Assembly: GCA_937927975.1 (NCBI GenBank)
Contig: CALEZT010000073.1
Location: forward strand, 25,202-89,201
Reading direction: 5' to 3'
DNA length: 64,000 nucleotides
Origin: an uncultured Phycisphaerales bacterium
GTDB lineage: Bacteria > Planctomycetota > Phycisphaerae > Sedimentisphaerales > Anaerobacaceae
In this document: positions 15,798 to 22,551 of the stretch, one piece after another
Position numbering within the stretch: the stretch's first letter is position 1
Layout of the letters: each line of letters begins with the position of its first letter
Program-made: the position numbers and the translations under genes
Notes under the pieces: generated by a model
Told to the model about the DNA's origin: nothing
Database searches by the model: none
Seen by the model: only the letters and a program-made list of their open reading frames with translations

Positions 15798-15942
15798 GTC
15801 CGTTCCTGACCATCAAGTAGTCTCGCACCATGTCCAACGCTGCATCGAAGATGGCTAGATCTCCTTGCGACTGCCAGAACTCGATGTCGAATCGGTCCTC
15901 CTCGTCACCGATCCGCCGATAGGCTTCCTTGATCTTGCTCAT
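15745..15942 (-). CDS. Small partner protein of the nucleotidyltransferase, putative antitoxin
   Basis: 65 residues, mostly helical and charged (starts MSKIKEAYRRIGDEEDRFDI). Not assigned to a named family. ATG 15942 has a GGAGG site ten bases upstream. Its last 53 bases overlap the start of the nucleotidyltransferase gene, so the two are surely cotranscribed and probably coupled. Size, position and charge fit an antitoxin or cognate regulator, but no motif proves this. A candidate promoter lies at 16021-16049. Confidence 0.6.
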   Translation of the reverse strand: MSKIKEAYRRIGDEEDRFDIEFWQSQGDLAIFDAALDMVRDYLMVRNGHADEPRLQRTVESFGKA

Positions 15943-16020
15943 ATACTCTCAGCCTCCAGTCCCGCGCTGTGGGCTCTCACATGCTCCGCGATTCTCTTGG
16001 ACAACCGTTCTCATACTTCC

Positions 16021-16049
16021 ATTATCGCAGGATTCCGTCGAAAAAACAA
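16021..16049 (-). promoter_or_regulatory. Candidate promoter of the putative toxin-antitoxin pair
   Basis: On the minus strand TTGTTT (16044-16049), a 17-base spacer and GATAAT (16021-16026), leaving a leader of about 70 bases before the start at 15942. Confidence 0.45.
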
Positions 16050-16149
16050 TGCTTTCTACCTCACATCCCTGGGTCTACTTCCTCCCTTTGCCTCCAGCCG
16101 AATTCCTTGGCGACGGCCGGAAGGATTGGGCAAGTGGTCCTTCTGGGCG

Positions 16150-16620
16150 TTAGTCGTGATGATCGAGCCTGGCTGCCCATTGGCGGGCCCGTTCGAGTTC
16201 GCCGTCGTGGAGCAGTTTGGGGTTGCTGGTCTTTTCCGGGTTTTGCATGTGGACGCAGAACGTTTCCGGCTTGGCGATGGGGTGGCCGCCCAGGCGGGTC
16301 AGGCGGGCGAGCAGCTTGGGCGAGGCCCGCAGACTTCGGAACGGCCAACGCTGGACCGTGGTGTCGAAGGCGGCGACGGACTTGGCCGAGAGGATCGACC
16401 GCGGCAGGGCATCCAGAGCCGTGCGGACCGCCTGCGGGATGCTGAAGGCGTGCGTCGGGCTGCCCACGACGACCAGATCGGCGTCCTCCAGGTCGGAGGG
16501 GGACAGCTTGTCGATGTCGATCGCACGGGCCTCGCCCGCCGGCGTCATTGCCTCAGCCATCGCCTCGGCGAGCTTCTTGGTGTTGCCGAATTTGGAGAAG
16601 TACACGATCACCGTTCTCAT
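16150..16620 (-). CDS. Flavodoxin-family protein
   Basis: 156 residues with a flavodoxin fold. The N-terminal strand and phosphate loop VIVYFSKFGNTKKLAEAMAE (residues 4-23) binds the FMN phosphate, and VVVGSPTHAFSIP (about 50-62) is the second FMN loop. It may be an electron carrier or a flavodoxin/nitric-oxide-synthase-type domain protein. It stands 43 bases after the end of the Ntn hydrolase gene on the same strand and may be cotranscribed with it; no functional link is obvious. Confidence 0.85.
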   Translation of the reverse strand: MRTVIVYFSKFGNTKKLAEAMAEAMTPAGEARAIDIDKLSPSDLEDADLVVVGSPTHAFSIPQAVRTALDALPRSILSAKSVAAFDTTVQRWPFRSLRASPKLLARLTRLGGHPIAKPETFCVHMQNPEKTSNPKLLHDGELERARQWAARLDHHD

Positions 16621-16663
16621 GGTCGTTACCCTCGCATTTCGCGAGCCGTCCGTTCGTCCGCTG

Positions 16664-17755
16664 CTATTCGGCGACCGTCGTCTCGGGGTAGTGGGCGAGC
16701 AGGTCGAGCATCATGTCCGGGATCAGGCTGAGCATGGGCGTGCGTTTGACGCAATAGTAGATCAGCCAACTGTTCAGGTCGGCGTCGTAATCCATGAAGT
16801 GAGGGGTCAGCACGCCCGTGTGCGGCGTGTTGATGCTGACCATGCGGACCGGGGTTTTCGGATTGAAGTCGAGGTCCTTGAGGCGGACGGTCCTGACCTG
16901 GTCGCACCGCTCGGTCTTGTAGTGGATCTCGAGGTTCTTGACGTCGTGGACGATGCTCCACTTCGTGGCCTTGCCCTGGCGGACCGCCGCCAGCGTGTCG
17001 AATGCGTACTGGATCGCGGCTTGTCTCGATCCGTCCGGCCGGTAGGTCTTGAGCCGGTCCGCTGTGGCCGCGAAACGATCAAGCGAGCCGTGTGACCCTT
17101 TGGAGATCTCCTTGGTCCCGCCGAAGCCCTTGTGTTCGGCCAGGAAGGCCAGCGAGTTTTCGCAGGTGTCGTTGGTGATCAATTTGTGCGGGAGTTGCTC
17201 GCCCGCGTGGGCGACCATCCTGCCCTCGATGAATTCCACGACCGCCGCCTGGCCCTGCGCGTCGGCGACGAAGAAGTGGATCGGCATCGGCATCGCCTGC
17301 GAGACCCGGATCGCCTTGTCGCTGGCGATGACTTCATCGACGGTCCCGCTGTTGTCGAGCTGGTACTGGACCCAGGCTGTCACCGCAGGGCGGTCGTCCG
17401 GGGTCGGGTTCTGCGTGTTCGGCAGCATGAGGGTTTCGATAACCAGGCCCGCTTCGTTCATCCCGCCGTTGGGCATTTCCCGCCCGTACTGGTTGAAGGT
17501 GACGCTGCCGTACTTGGAGACCCACTCAGCGGCTTTCTCAAGGGGATTGAGCAGCAGGGCCCGCTTGGCGATGCCTTTCTTGTTCACGATCAGCAGGCCG
17601 TGATCCAGGTTCCAGTCGTAGTTCTTGCCCGCGATCAGATCCCCCTGCAGAAAGGCGGTACAGGCCTTCGCCGGCTGCGCAACCGGCAAGAGAAAGAGCA
17701 TCGGAACTACAACAATGAGGACGACACGTGTCAACGAACGAACCCGTCTTGCCAT
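16664..17755 (-). CDS. Secreted choloylglycine-hydrolase-like Ntn hydrolase (linear amide C-N hydrolase)
   Basis: 363 residues. A signal peptide ending QPAKA exposes Cys32 as the new N-terminus, the nucleophile of this Ntn-hydrolase family, which includes bile-salt hydrolases and penicillin V acylases. The family pattern continues with GKNYDW (Asp of the active site), GGMNEAGLVIETL and LITND. The start is ATG 17755, with GGAGAAAGGGAG upstream; the longer frame to 17809 lacks a signal start. The protein probably acts outside the cytoplasm on N-acyl amides. A bile salt substrate is unlikely for this organism, so the substrate is unknown. Lysine replaces the arginine often found before the NxDW motif, which I believe is common in environmental homologues. 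Confidence 0.85.
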   Translation of the reverse strand: MARRVRSLTRVVLIVVVPMLFLLPVAQPAKACTAFLQGDLIAGKNYDWNLDHGLLIVNKKGIAKRALLLNPLEKAAEWVSKYGSVTFNQYGREMPNGGMNEAGLVIETLMLPNTQNPTPDDRPAVTAWVQYQLDNSGTVDEVIASDKAIRVSQAMPMPIHFFVADAQGQAAVVEFIEGRMVAHAGEQLPHKLITNDTCENSLAFLAEHKGFGGTKEISKGSHGSLDRFAATADRLKTYRPDGSRQAAIQYAFDTLAAVRQGKATKWSIVHDVKNLEIHYKTERCDQVRTVRLKDLDFNPKTPVRMVSINTPHTGVLTPHFMDYDADLNSWLIYYCVKRTPMLSLIPDMMLDLLAHYPETTVAE

Positions 17756-17850
17756 TCTCCCTTTCTCCTCGTCATTGGCGGTTGGACAGTCTTCGGAACC
17801 TGTGTCCATCCGCTTCGACCACTATGAAGGCCCAGGCTCAGACCGGCTGC

Positions 17851-18645
17851 TCAGCCTTTGAGCGTCTCGATGGCGTCCTGGACGCCGGCGTTTTCGTGGA
17901 CCATCTTGCTCAAGGCCCGGACCATTTTGTCGGGCTTGGCGTGCTGCCAGGCGTTGCGGCCGATGGACAGGCCCGCGGCTCCTGCGGCCAGGGCGCCTTC
18001 GACCATCCGGAAGATCTCCTCGTCGCTGCCCATCTTGGGCCCGCCGGCGATGACGACCGGGATCGGGCAGCCTTCGACGACCTGGCGGAATGTTTCGACG
18101 CTGCCGGTGTAGCACACCTTCACGATGTCGGCGCCGAGCTCGGCGCCGACTCGGGCGGCCAGCTTGATGTTGTTCACGTCGTACTCGTTCTTGATCTTGG
18201 GTCCGCGGGTGTAGACCATTGCCACCAGGGGCATCTGCCATTCCGTGCAGCGCTCGCTGACGAGGCCGAACTGCCGGAGCATTTCCTTGTCGGTCTCGGC
18301 GCCGAGGTTGATGTGGATGGAGACGGCGTCGGCCCCGAGCTTGATCGCTTCTTCGACCGTGCAGACGAGTTCCTTGGCGTTGGGATCGGGGCTCAGGCTC
18401 GTCCCGGCCGACAGGTGGATGATCAGGCCGACGTCGCCGCCGGAGCCGCGATGGCCGGCGCGGACCATGCCTTTGTGCATCAGGATGGCGTTGGCCCCGC
18501 CGGAGACCATGTGGCTGATGGCGGTCCGCATGTCGGCCAGCCCCTCGATGGGCCCGACGGTGACGCCGTGGTCCATGGGGATGATGACCGTCCGCTGCGA
18601 GTTGCGGTTGATGATTCGTTCCAGTCGTATTGCCTTGCCGATCAT
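17851..18645 (-). CDS. Class I aldolase of the ADH-synthase/DhnA type
   Basis: 264 residues, a TIM-barrel aldolase. [15 protein letters not shown] near residue 25, the [14 protein letters not shown] strand and the Schiff-base lysine in [11 protein letters not shown] match the family. It contains archaeal 2-amino-3,7-dideoxy-hept-6-ulosonate (ADH) synthase and DhnA-type fructose-bisphosphate aldolase. The start at 18645 has a GGAGG site. Shikimate genes lie close by: aroB on the same strand 690 bases upstream, then divergent aroDE. That supports the ADH-synthase reading, but canonical AroB is not the enzyme that uses ADH, so the assignment stays open between the two activities. Confidence 0.8.
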   Translation of the reverse strand: MIGKAIRLERIINRNSQRTVIIPMDHGVTVGPIEGLADMRTAISHMVSGGANAILMHKGMVRAGHRGSGGDVGLIIHLSAGTSLSPDPNAKELVCTVEEAIKLGADAVSIHINLGAETDKEMLRQFGLVSERCTEWQMPLVAMVYTRGPKIKNEYDVNNIKLAARVGAELGADIVKVCYTGSVETFRQVVEGCPIPVVIAGGPKMGSDEEIFRMVEGALAAGAAGLSIGRNAWQHAKPDKMVRALSKMVHENAGVQDAIETLKG

Positions 18646-18965
18646 GGCCAAACCTCCAGAATAGCCGGGCTTGACGCCCAAAGGGACCTTTAAGTCGATT
18701 CCGCATCGTCCTACGAGGCCGTATGATGTACATTTGTTGTGACGGAAGCAAGAAAAAAACGTCCGTAGGGTAGCCTCCAGAGGTCGAGGTCTTGACGGAA
18801 AGGGAACCCGACATTACCATTACGGCTGCTGGAAGGTTGGCGAAACAGGTTGCGGATACTGGAGATGCTCAGATGAACGCGGAATGCGAAGAATCCGTGG
18901 GCGAGGTGTCGAGAACCGCAGGTACGGAAATGCCACGTGGGACGTGATCCTGGAGCGCTAGGCCA

Positions 18966-19265
18966 TTGACATTACTGATCCTGTGGGTCGTCTTTTCCGT
19001 TGCCTCGTCAGTAATTGGTCCGCCGGATATGATTTCCGGAATCTCGCTGATGGTGGAGAGGTTCATTGTTTACGGCGGGGTCATTTTCGCCGTTTCCCGC
19101 TTCAGGTCGTTCAAGCAGACTCCCGAGAGCATGAGGCGCGTGATTGTCGGCTTGGTTTGCCTGCTCTCTATCGCGACAGTGTCTTCCTCTATGCTATACA
19201 TGCACTGTCGGCACCTGAGCACGAGGCTATACGAGCAAACTATGCCTCCGGCCCATCCGGAATGA
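18966..19265 (+). CDS. Small hypothetical membrane ORF, possible TatC-like fragment
   Basis: 99 residues from a TTG start with no clear ribosome site. Two hydrophobic segments are predicted (about residues 2-42 with a Pro-Pro-Asp break, and 58-76). The stretch VIGPPDMISGISLM followed by a hydrophobic helix and SRFR resembles the TPPDVFSQ...FFSRF end of TatC proteins. Nothing upstream in any frame continues the similarity. It could be a decayed TatC C-terminus, an unrelated small membrane protein, or a chance frame. Confidence 0.3.
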   Translation: MTLLILWVVFSVASSVIGPPDMISGISLMVERFIVYGGVIFAVSRFRSFKQTPESMRRVIVGLVCLLSIATVSSSMLYMHCRHLSTRLYEQTMPPAHPE

Positions 19266-19333
19266 CCTTCGACTCGGCCTTTCGCCGGAAGCAGCAGTTG
19301 CCGTTGTGGATCACGGCCCCGAATCATCCATAC

Positions 19334-20437
19334 TCAATCATCCATCATCAGTTTCAGAACCTTCTCCACGACCTCCCGGCCGACCTGCACGGCGTATTGG
19401 CCGGCTTCACAACGGACCTGCCCGATCCGGTCCAGGAGGACGAACTTGGGCCACTGGTCGACCGCTTTCTTGTCGTGCCGCATGAGGTCGATCAACTGCT
19501 CAGGAGCCATATTCGACGGGATTCGGGTTGGGACGTTGAGCCTTTCGAAGACCGCTTGGATTCTGTCGAATTGGCTTGGTTTGGACAGGCCCAATTCGAC
19601 TTCGATCAGCCCTGCGGCCAGGATGCCGACGGCGACGGCTTCGCCGTGGAGCATTTCGTAGTTGCTCGCCGACTCGACCGCGTGGCCGATCGTGTGGCCG
19701 TAGTTGAGAATTCGGCGTTTGTTCTTTTCGAACGGGTCCTCCTCGACGACGCTGCCCTTGATTCGGCAGTTGGAGCGGGCCAGGGCTTCGAGCGCGTTGG
19801 GGTCTCTTGCGAGGATCTCGTCGAGGTGGGTCTCGATGAACTCGAAGTAACCTGCGTCGGCGATCAGGCCGTGCTTGATCGATTCCACGAGGCCCGAGCG
19901 ATACTGGCGGTCGTCGAGGGTCTTGACGAGGGCCACATCGATGTAGACCGCCGCCGGGTGCCAGAAGGCCCCGAAGGCGTTCTTGCTTACGCTCGAATCC
20001 ACGCCGGTCTTGCCGCCGATGGCGGAGTCGGCCTGGGCCAACGTCGTCGTCGGGATCTGCACGACCGGGACGCCTCGTTTGAAGATTGCCGCCGCGAAGC
20101 CCGCGATGTCGCCCACCGTGCCGCCGCCCAGCGCGATGACGACCGTATCCCGGCCGAGATAGGCCTTTTCCATTGCCTCGACGATCGCCACCGCGGTGTC
20201 GATCGTCTTGGAGACTTCGCCGGCGGGCTGGATCGCGGAGTAGGGGGCAGGGCGGCCGCCGAGCAGGGCGTCCAGATGGCCCGCGGCGACCACGTGCTCA
20301 TCGGTGACGACGAACCGATTGAACTTGCCATGGGCGGCCTTGATCTGCGCCCATACCGAGGGCAGGATGCCCGACCCGATGACGATTTCATACTCTGTCT
20401 CCGGCGTCCCGGGGACCTTGATCCGTATATCCGGCAT
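19334..20437 (-). CDS. aroB: 3-dehydroquinate synthase
   Basis: Second step of the shikimate pathway: closes DAHP to 3-dehydroquinate using bound NAD and a divalent metal. 367 residues, normal length. The NAD-binding GGGTVGDIAGFAAAIFKRG segment and the PTTTLAQADSAIGGKTGVD segment are typical of canonical bacterial AroB. The metal-ligand histidines appear in NYGHTIGHAVE and MLHGEAVAVG. The start is set at ATG 20437 (MPDIRIKVPG) by alignment sense; no clear ribosome site is seen, and the frame runs back to 20536. The gene is divergent from aroDE, with about 140 bases between the starts. Confidence 0.95.
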   Translation of the reverse strand: MPDIRIKVPGTPETEYEIVIGSGILPSVWAQIKAAHGKFNRFVVTDEHVVAAGHLDALLGGRPAPYSAIQPAGEVSKTIDTAVAIVEAMEKAYLGRDTVVIALGGGTVGDIAGFAAAIFKRGVPVVQIPTTTLAQADSAIGGKTGVDSSVSKNAFGAFWHPAAVYIDVALVKTLDDRQYRSGLVESIKHGLIADAGYFEFIETHLDEILARDPNALEALARSNCRIKGSVVEEDPFEKNKRRILNYGHTIGHAVESASNYEMLHGEAVAVGILAAGLIEVELGLSKPSQFDRIQAVFERLNVPTRIPSNMAPEQLIDLMRHDKKAVDQWPKFVLLDRIGQVRCEAGQYAVQVGREVVEKVLKLMMDD

Positions 20438-20541
20438 AATCCGATTTCGCAATACAACCGGCAATCTGATCAGGCGATTGCATGACCTTGACGAACCCAA
20501 ACGGAAAATTCTACTCGATCCATCTCGGAAATGCAAGGCTC

Positions 20542-20570
20542 TTGCCTTGTTCCCTTACGGCTGCTATATC
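20542..20570 (+). promoter_or_regulatory. Candidate promoter of aroDE
   Basis: TTGCCT (20542-20547), a 17-base spacer and TATATC (20565-20570). Transcription would begin almost at the ATG 20579, which also lacks a good ribosome site, so a leaderless transcript is possible. Confidence 0.3.
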
Positions 20571-20578
20571 TCAAGGCC

Positions 20579-22159
20579 ATGACGACCTATCTGGCAGTTC
20601 CCATATCGGCAGAAGACCTGGATCGGGCGACGCGGCAGGTGCGAGAGGCGATCGCCGCCGGGGCCCGGATGCTCGAATTGCGGACCGACTATCTCAATCT
20701 GCTGGACGCACAGTCGGTCGTGCGTCTGATTCGCGAGGTTCGGGACAGCGGACAGGGCCGAACGCCGGCGATCGTGACCTGTCGCGATCCGAAAGAGGGC
20801 GGCGCCGGGAATCATCCCGACGCGCTGCGGATGCAGATCCTGTGTGCGGCGGTCGAAGCAGGGGCCGACTTCATCGACGTGGAGCATGCCAACTTCATTC
20901 GGCCGGAGTTTGGCCGGAGCATCCAGGCTGCTCTGGCGGCCCATTCGCGGACGCGATTGATCCTTTCGACCCACGATTTTTCGGGCCGATTCCCCGATCT
21001 CAAGGGGCGGCATCGGCAGATCACCCACGCCTGCTCCGGCGCGATTCCCAAACTGGTCTACACCGCCAGACACATCAACGACTGCTTCGAGGCCTTCGAC
21101 CTGCTGCGCGAAACGCAAGGCGAGCGGATCGTGCTGTGCATGGGCGAAGCGGGGCTGATCAGTCGGGTGCTGGCCAGGAAACTGGGTTCGTTTGTCACCT
21201 TCGCCAGCCTCGACAGGCAGGCGGCGACGGCTCCAGGGCAGTTGACCGTCGATGCACTCAAGGGGCTCTACCGATTCGATGCGGTCGACGCCGAAACGGA
21301 GCTTCTTGGCGTGATCGCCGACCCGGTCGGTCATTCGCTCAGTCCGGCGATCCACAACGCGTGCTTTGCGGACAAGGGGATGAACAGGCTCTACCTGCCC
21401 CTGCTGGTGCAGGGCGGCCAGGCGGAGTTCGACGCCTTCCTCGACAATGTCTTGGTCCGGCCGTGGTTGGGTTTTCGCGGCTTCAGCGTGACGATCCCAC
21501 ACAAGCACAGCGCCCTGGAATACGTGCGTCGGCAGGGGGGCTTCATCGAACCGCTGGCCGAAAAGATCGGCGCAACGAACACGCTCCTGATCGGGTCACG
21601 GGCCACGGGTCACGGGCCACAACTCTCCGCGTACAATACCGACTACGCCGGGGCACTCGACGCGGTCACGCAGGGCATGGGCATCGAGCGGCGGGACCTC
21701 CGCGGCATCTCGGTCGCGGTCGTCGGCGCGGGCGGGGTATCGCGGGCCATCGTGGCGGGCTTGACCGACGCGGGCGCCAAGGTGACGATCTACAACCGCA
21801 CGCTGGAGAGGGCCCAGGAACTCGCAGCGGACTTCGGCTGCGAGGCCGCGGGCCAGGACGACTTGCCCCGGCTCGACGCCAAGCTTATCGTCAACTGCAC
21901 GAGCATCGGCATGCACCCGAAGATCGATGCCACCCCGGTCCCGGCCGAATCCTTGAAGCCCGACATGGCGGTTTTCGACACCGTCTACAACCCCGCCGAG
22001 ACGCTGCTCCTGAAACAGGCGAAAGAGCGGGGCACAAGAACCATCGACGGCGTTGCCATGTTCGTCAACCAGGCCGCCGCCCAGTTCCACTTCTTCACCG
22101 GCCAACCCGCCAACAACGACCTCATGCGCAAGGTGGTCTTGGATAGTCTTCGATGCTGA
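20579..22159 (+). CDS. aroDE: Bifunctional type I 3-dehydroquinate dehydratase / shikimate dehydrogenase
   Basis: 526 residues fusing two consecutive shikimate-pathway enzymes. Residues about 1-235 form an AroD domain: the catalytic histidine is in STHDFSGRF and the Schiff-base lysine in GAIPKLVYTARHIND. Residues about 240-526 form an AroE domain: IADPVGHSLSPAIHN binds shikimate, VTIPHK carries the catalytic lysine, and VVGAGGVSRAIVAGL binds NADP. Such fusions are known in plants, chlamydiae and planctomycetes. Between ATNTLL and YNTDYAG the AroE domain carries about ten extra residues encoded by a perfect tandem 14-base repeat (21592-21619). The ATG at 20579 is favoured over the longer frame to 20531. 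Confidence 0.94.
   Translation: MTTYLAVPISAEDLDRATRQVREAIAAGARMLELRTDYLNLLDAQSVVRLIREVRDSGQGRTPAIVTCRDPKEGGAGNHPDALRMQILCAAVEAGADFIDVEHANFIRPEFGRSIQAALAAHSRTRLILSTHDFSGRFPDLKGRHRQITHACSGAIPKLVYTARHINDCFEAFDLLRETQGERIVLCMGEAGLISRVLARKLGSFVTFASLDRQAATAPGQLTVDALKGLYRFDAVDAETELLGVIADPVGHSLSPAIHNACFADKGMNRLYLPLLVQGGQAEFDAFLDNVLVRPWLGFRGFSVTIPHKHSALEYVRRQGGFIEPLAEKIGATNTLLIGSRATGHGPQLSAYNTDYAGALDAVTQGMGIERRDLRGISVAVVGAGGVSRAIVAGLTDAGAKVTIYNRTLERAQELAADFGCEAAGQDDLPRLDAKLIVNCTSIGMHPKIDATPVPAESLKPDMAVFDTVYNPAETLLLKQAKERGTRTIDGVAMFVNQAAAQFHFFTGQPANNDLMRKVVLDSLRC
21592..21619 (+). repeat. Tandem 14-base repeat inside aroDE
   Basis: Two perfect adjacent copies of CGGGTCACGGGCCA. They encode a Gly/Ser/Arg/His insert in a surface loop of the AroE domain without shifting the frame. 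Confidence 0.85.
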
Positions 22160-22467
22160 CGATGCGCTATTGTCGACGGAGTGACCTGCCCCGGGATCAT
22201 GTGCCGGTTCACGTCAGAGAGTTGGCGACTTCTTCCCTGTTTGGTGGAGACGCATGTCCCGGCGTTGATACGGATGATCGAGCCTCTTGTTCCGCCGGAC
22301 GATTCGGGAAAGAGCGAGTCGGCTTCCTAACGTCTCCGACGTCGGTCTGGCATTACAGCCGCACATCGGGGTGCGGCGCTCAGTCTCCGAGCGGCGAAAA
22401 CGTCCGATCGCACGAATCCAGATCCGCAGCACTTGTTGCAGACTCCTGCGTAAACACCACTGGTGGA
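22160..22467. other. Intergenic region downstream of aroDE
   Basis: Together with the promoter and leader it makes about 390 bases between aroDE and the next gene. Several short frames exist, but none has a ribosome site or family resemblance. I see no RNA gene here. Confidence 0.4.
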
Positions 22468-22496
22468 TTGTGGTGAAAGGACGGACTCTGTACAAT
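22468..22496 (+). promoter_or_regulatory. Candidate promoter of the large pseudopilin-like gene
   Basis: TTGTGG (22468-22473), a 17-base spacer and TACAAT (22491-22496), about 55 bases before the start at 22552. Confidence 0.5.
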
Positions 22497-22551
22497 TGTC
22501 GCGTGTGAAGAGCAAGAAGCACGAACGAGTGTTTATGAAGGGGTGAGCATC

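Noticed and set aside
15865..17095. Plus-strand frames across the flavodoxin and Ntn hydrolase genes
   Set aside because: Antisense to two well-supported genes.
21592..21619. CRISPR-like direct repeat
   Set aside because: Only two copies, adjacent and without spacers, inside a coding gene.
22153..22522. Short frames of about 70-107 codons on both strands after aroDE
   Set aside because: No ribosome sites and no family resemblance; they overlap the promoter of the next gene.
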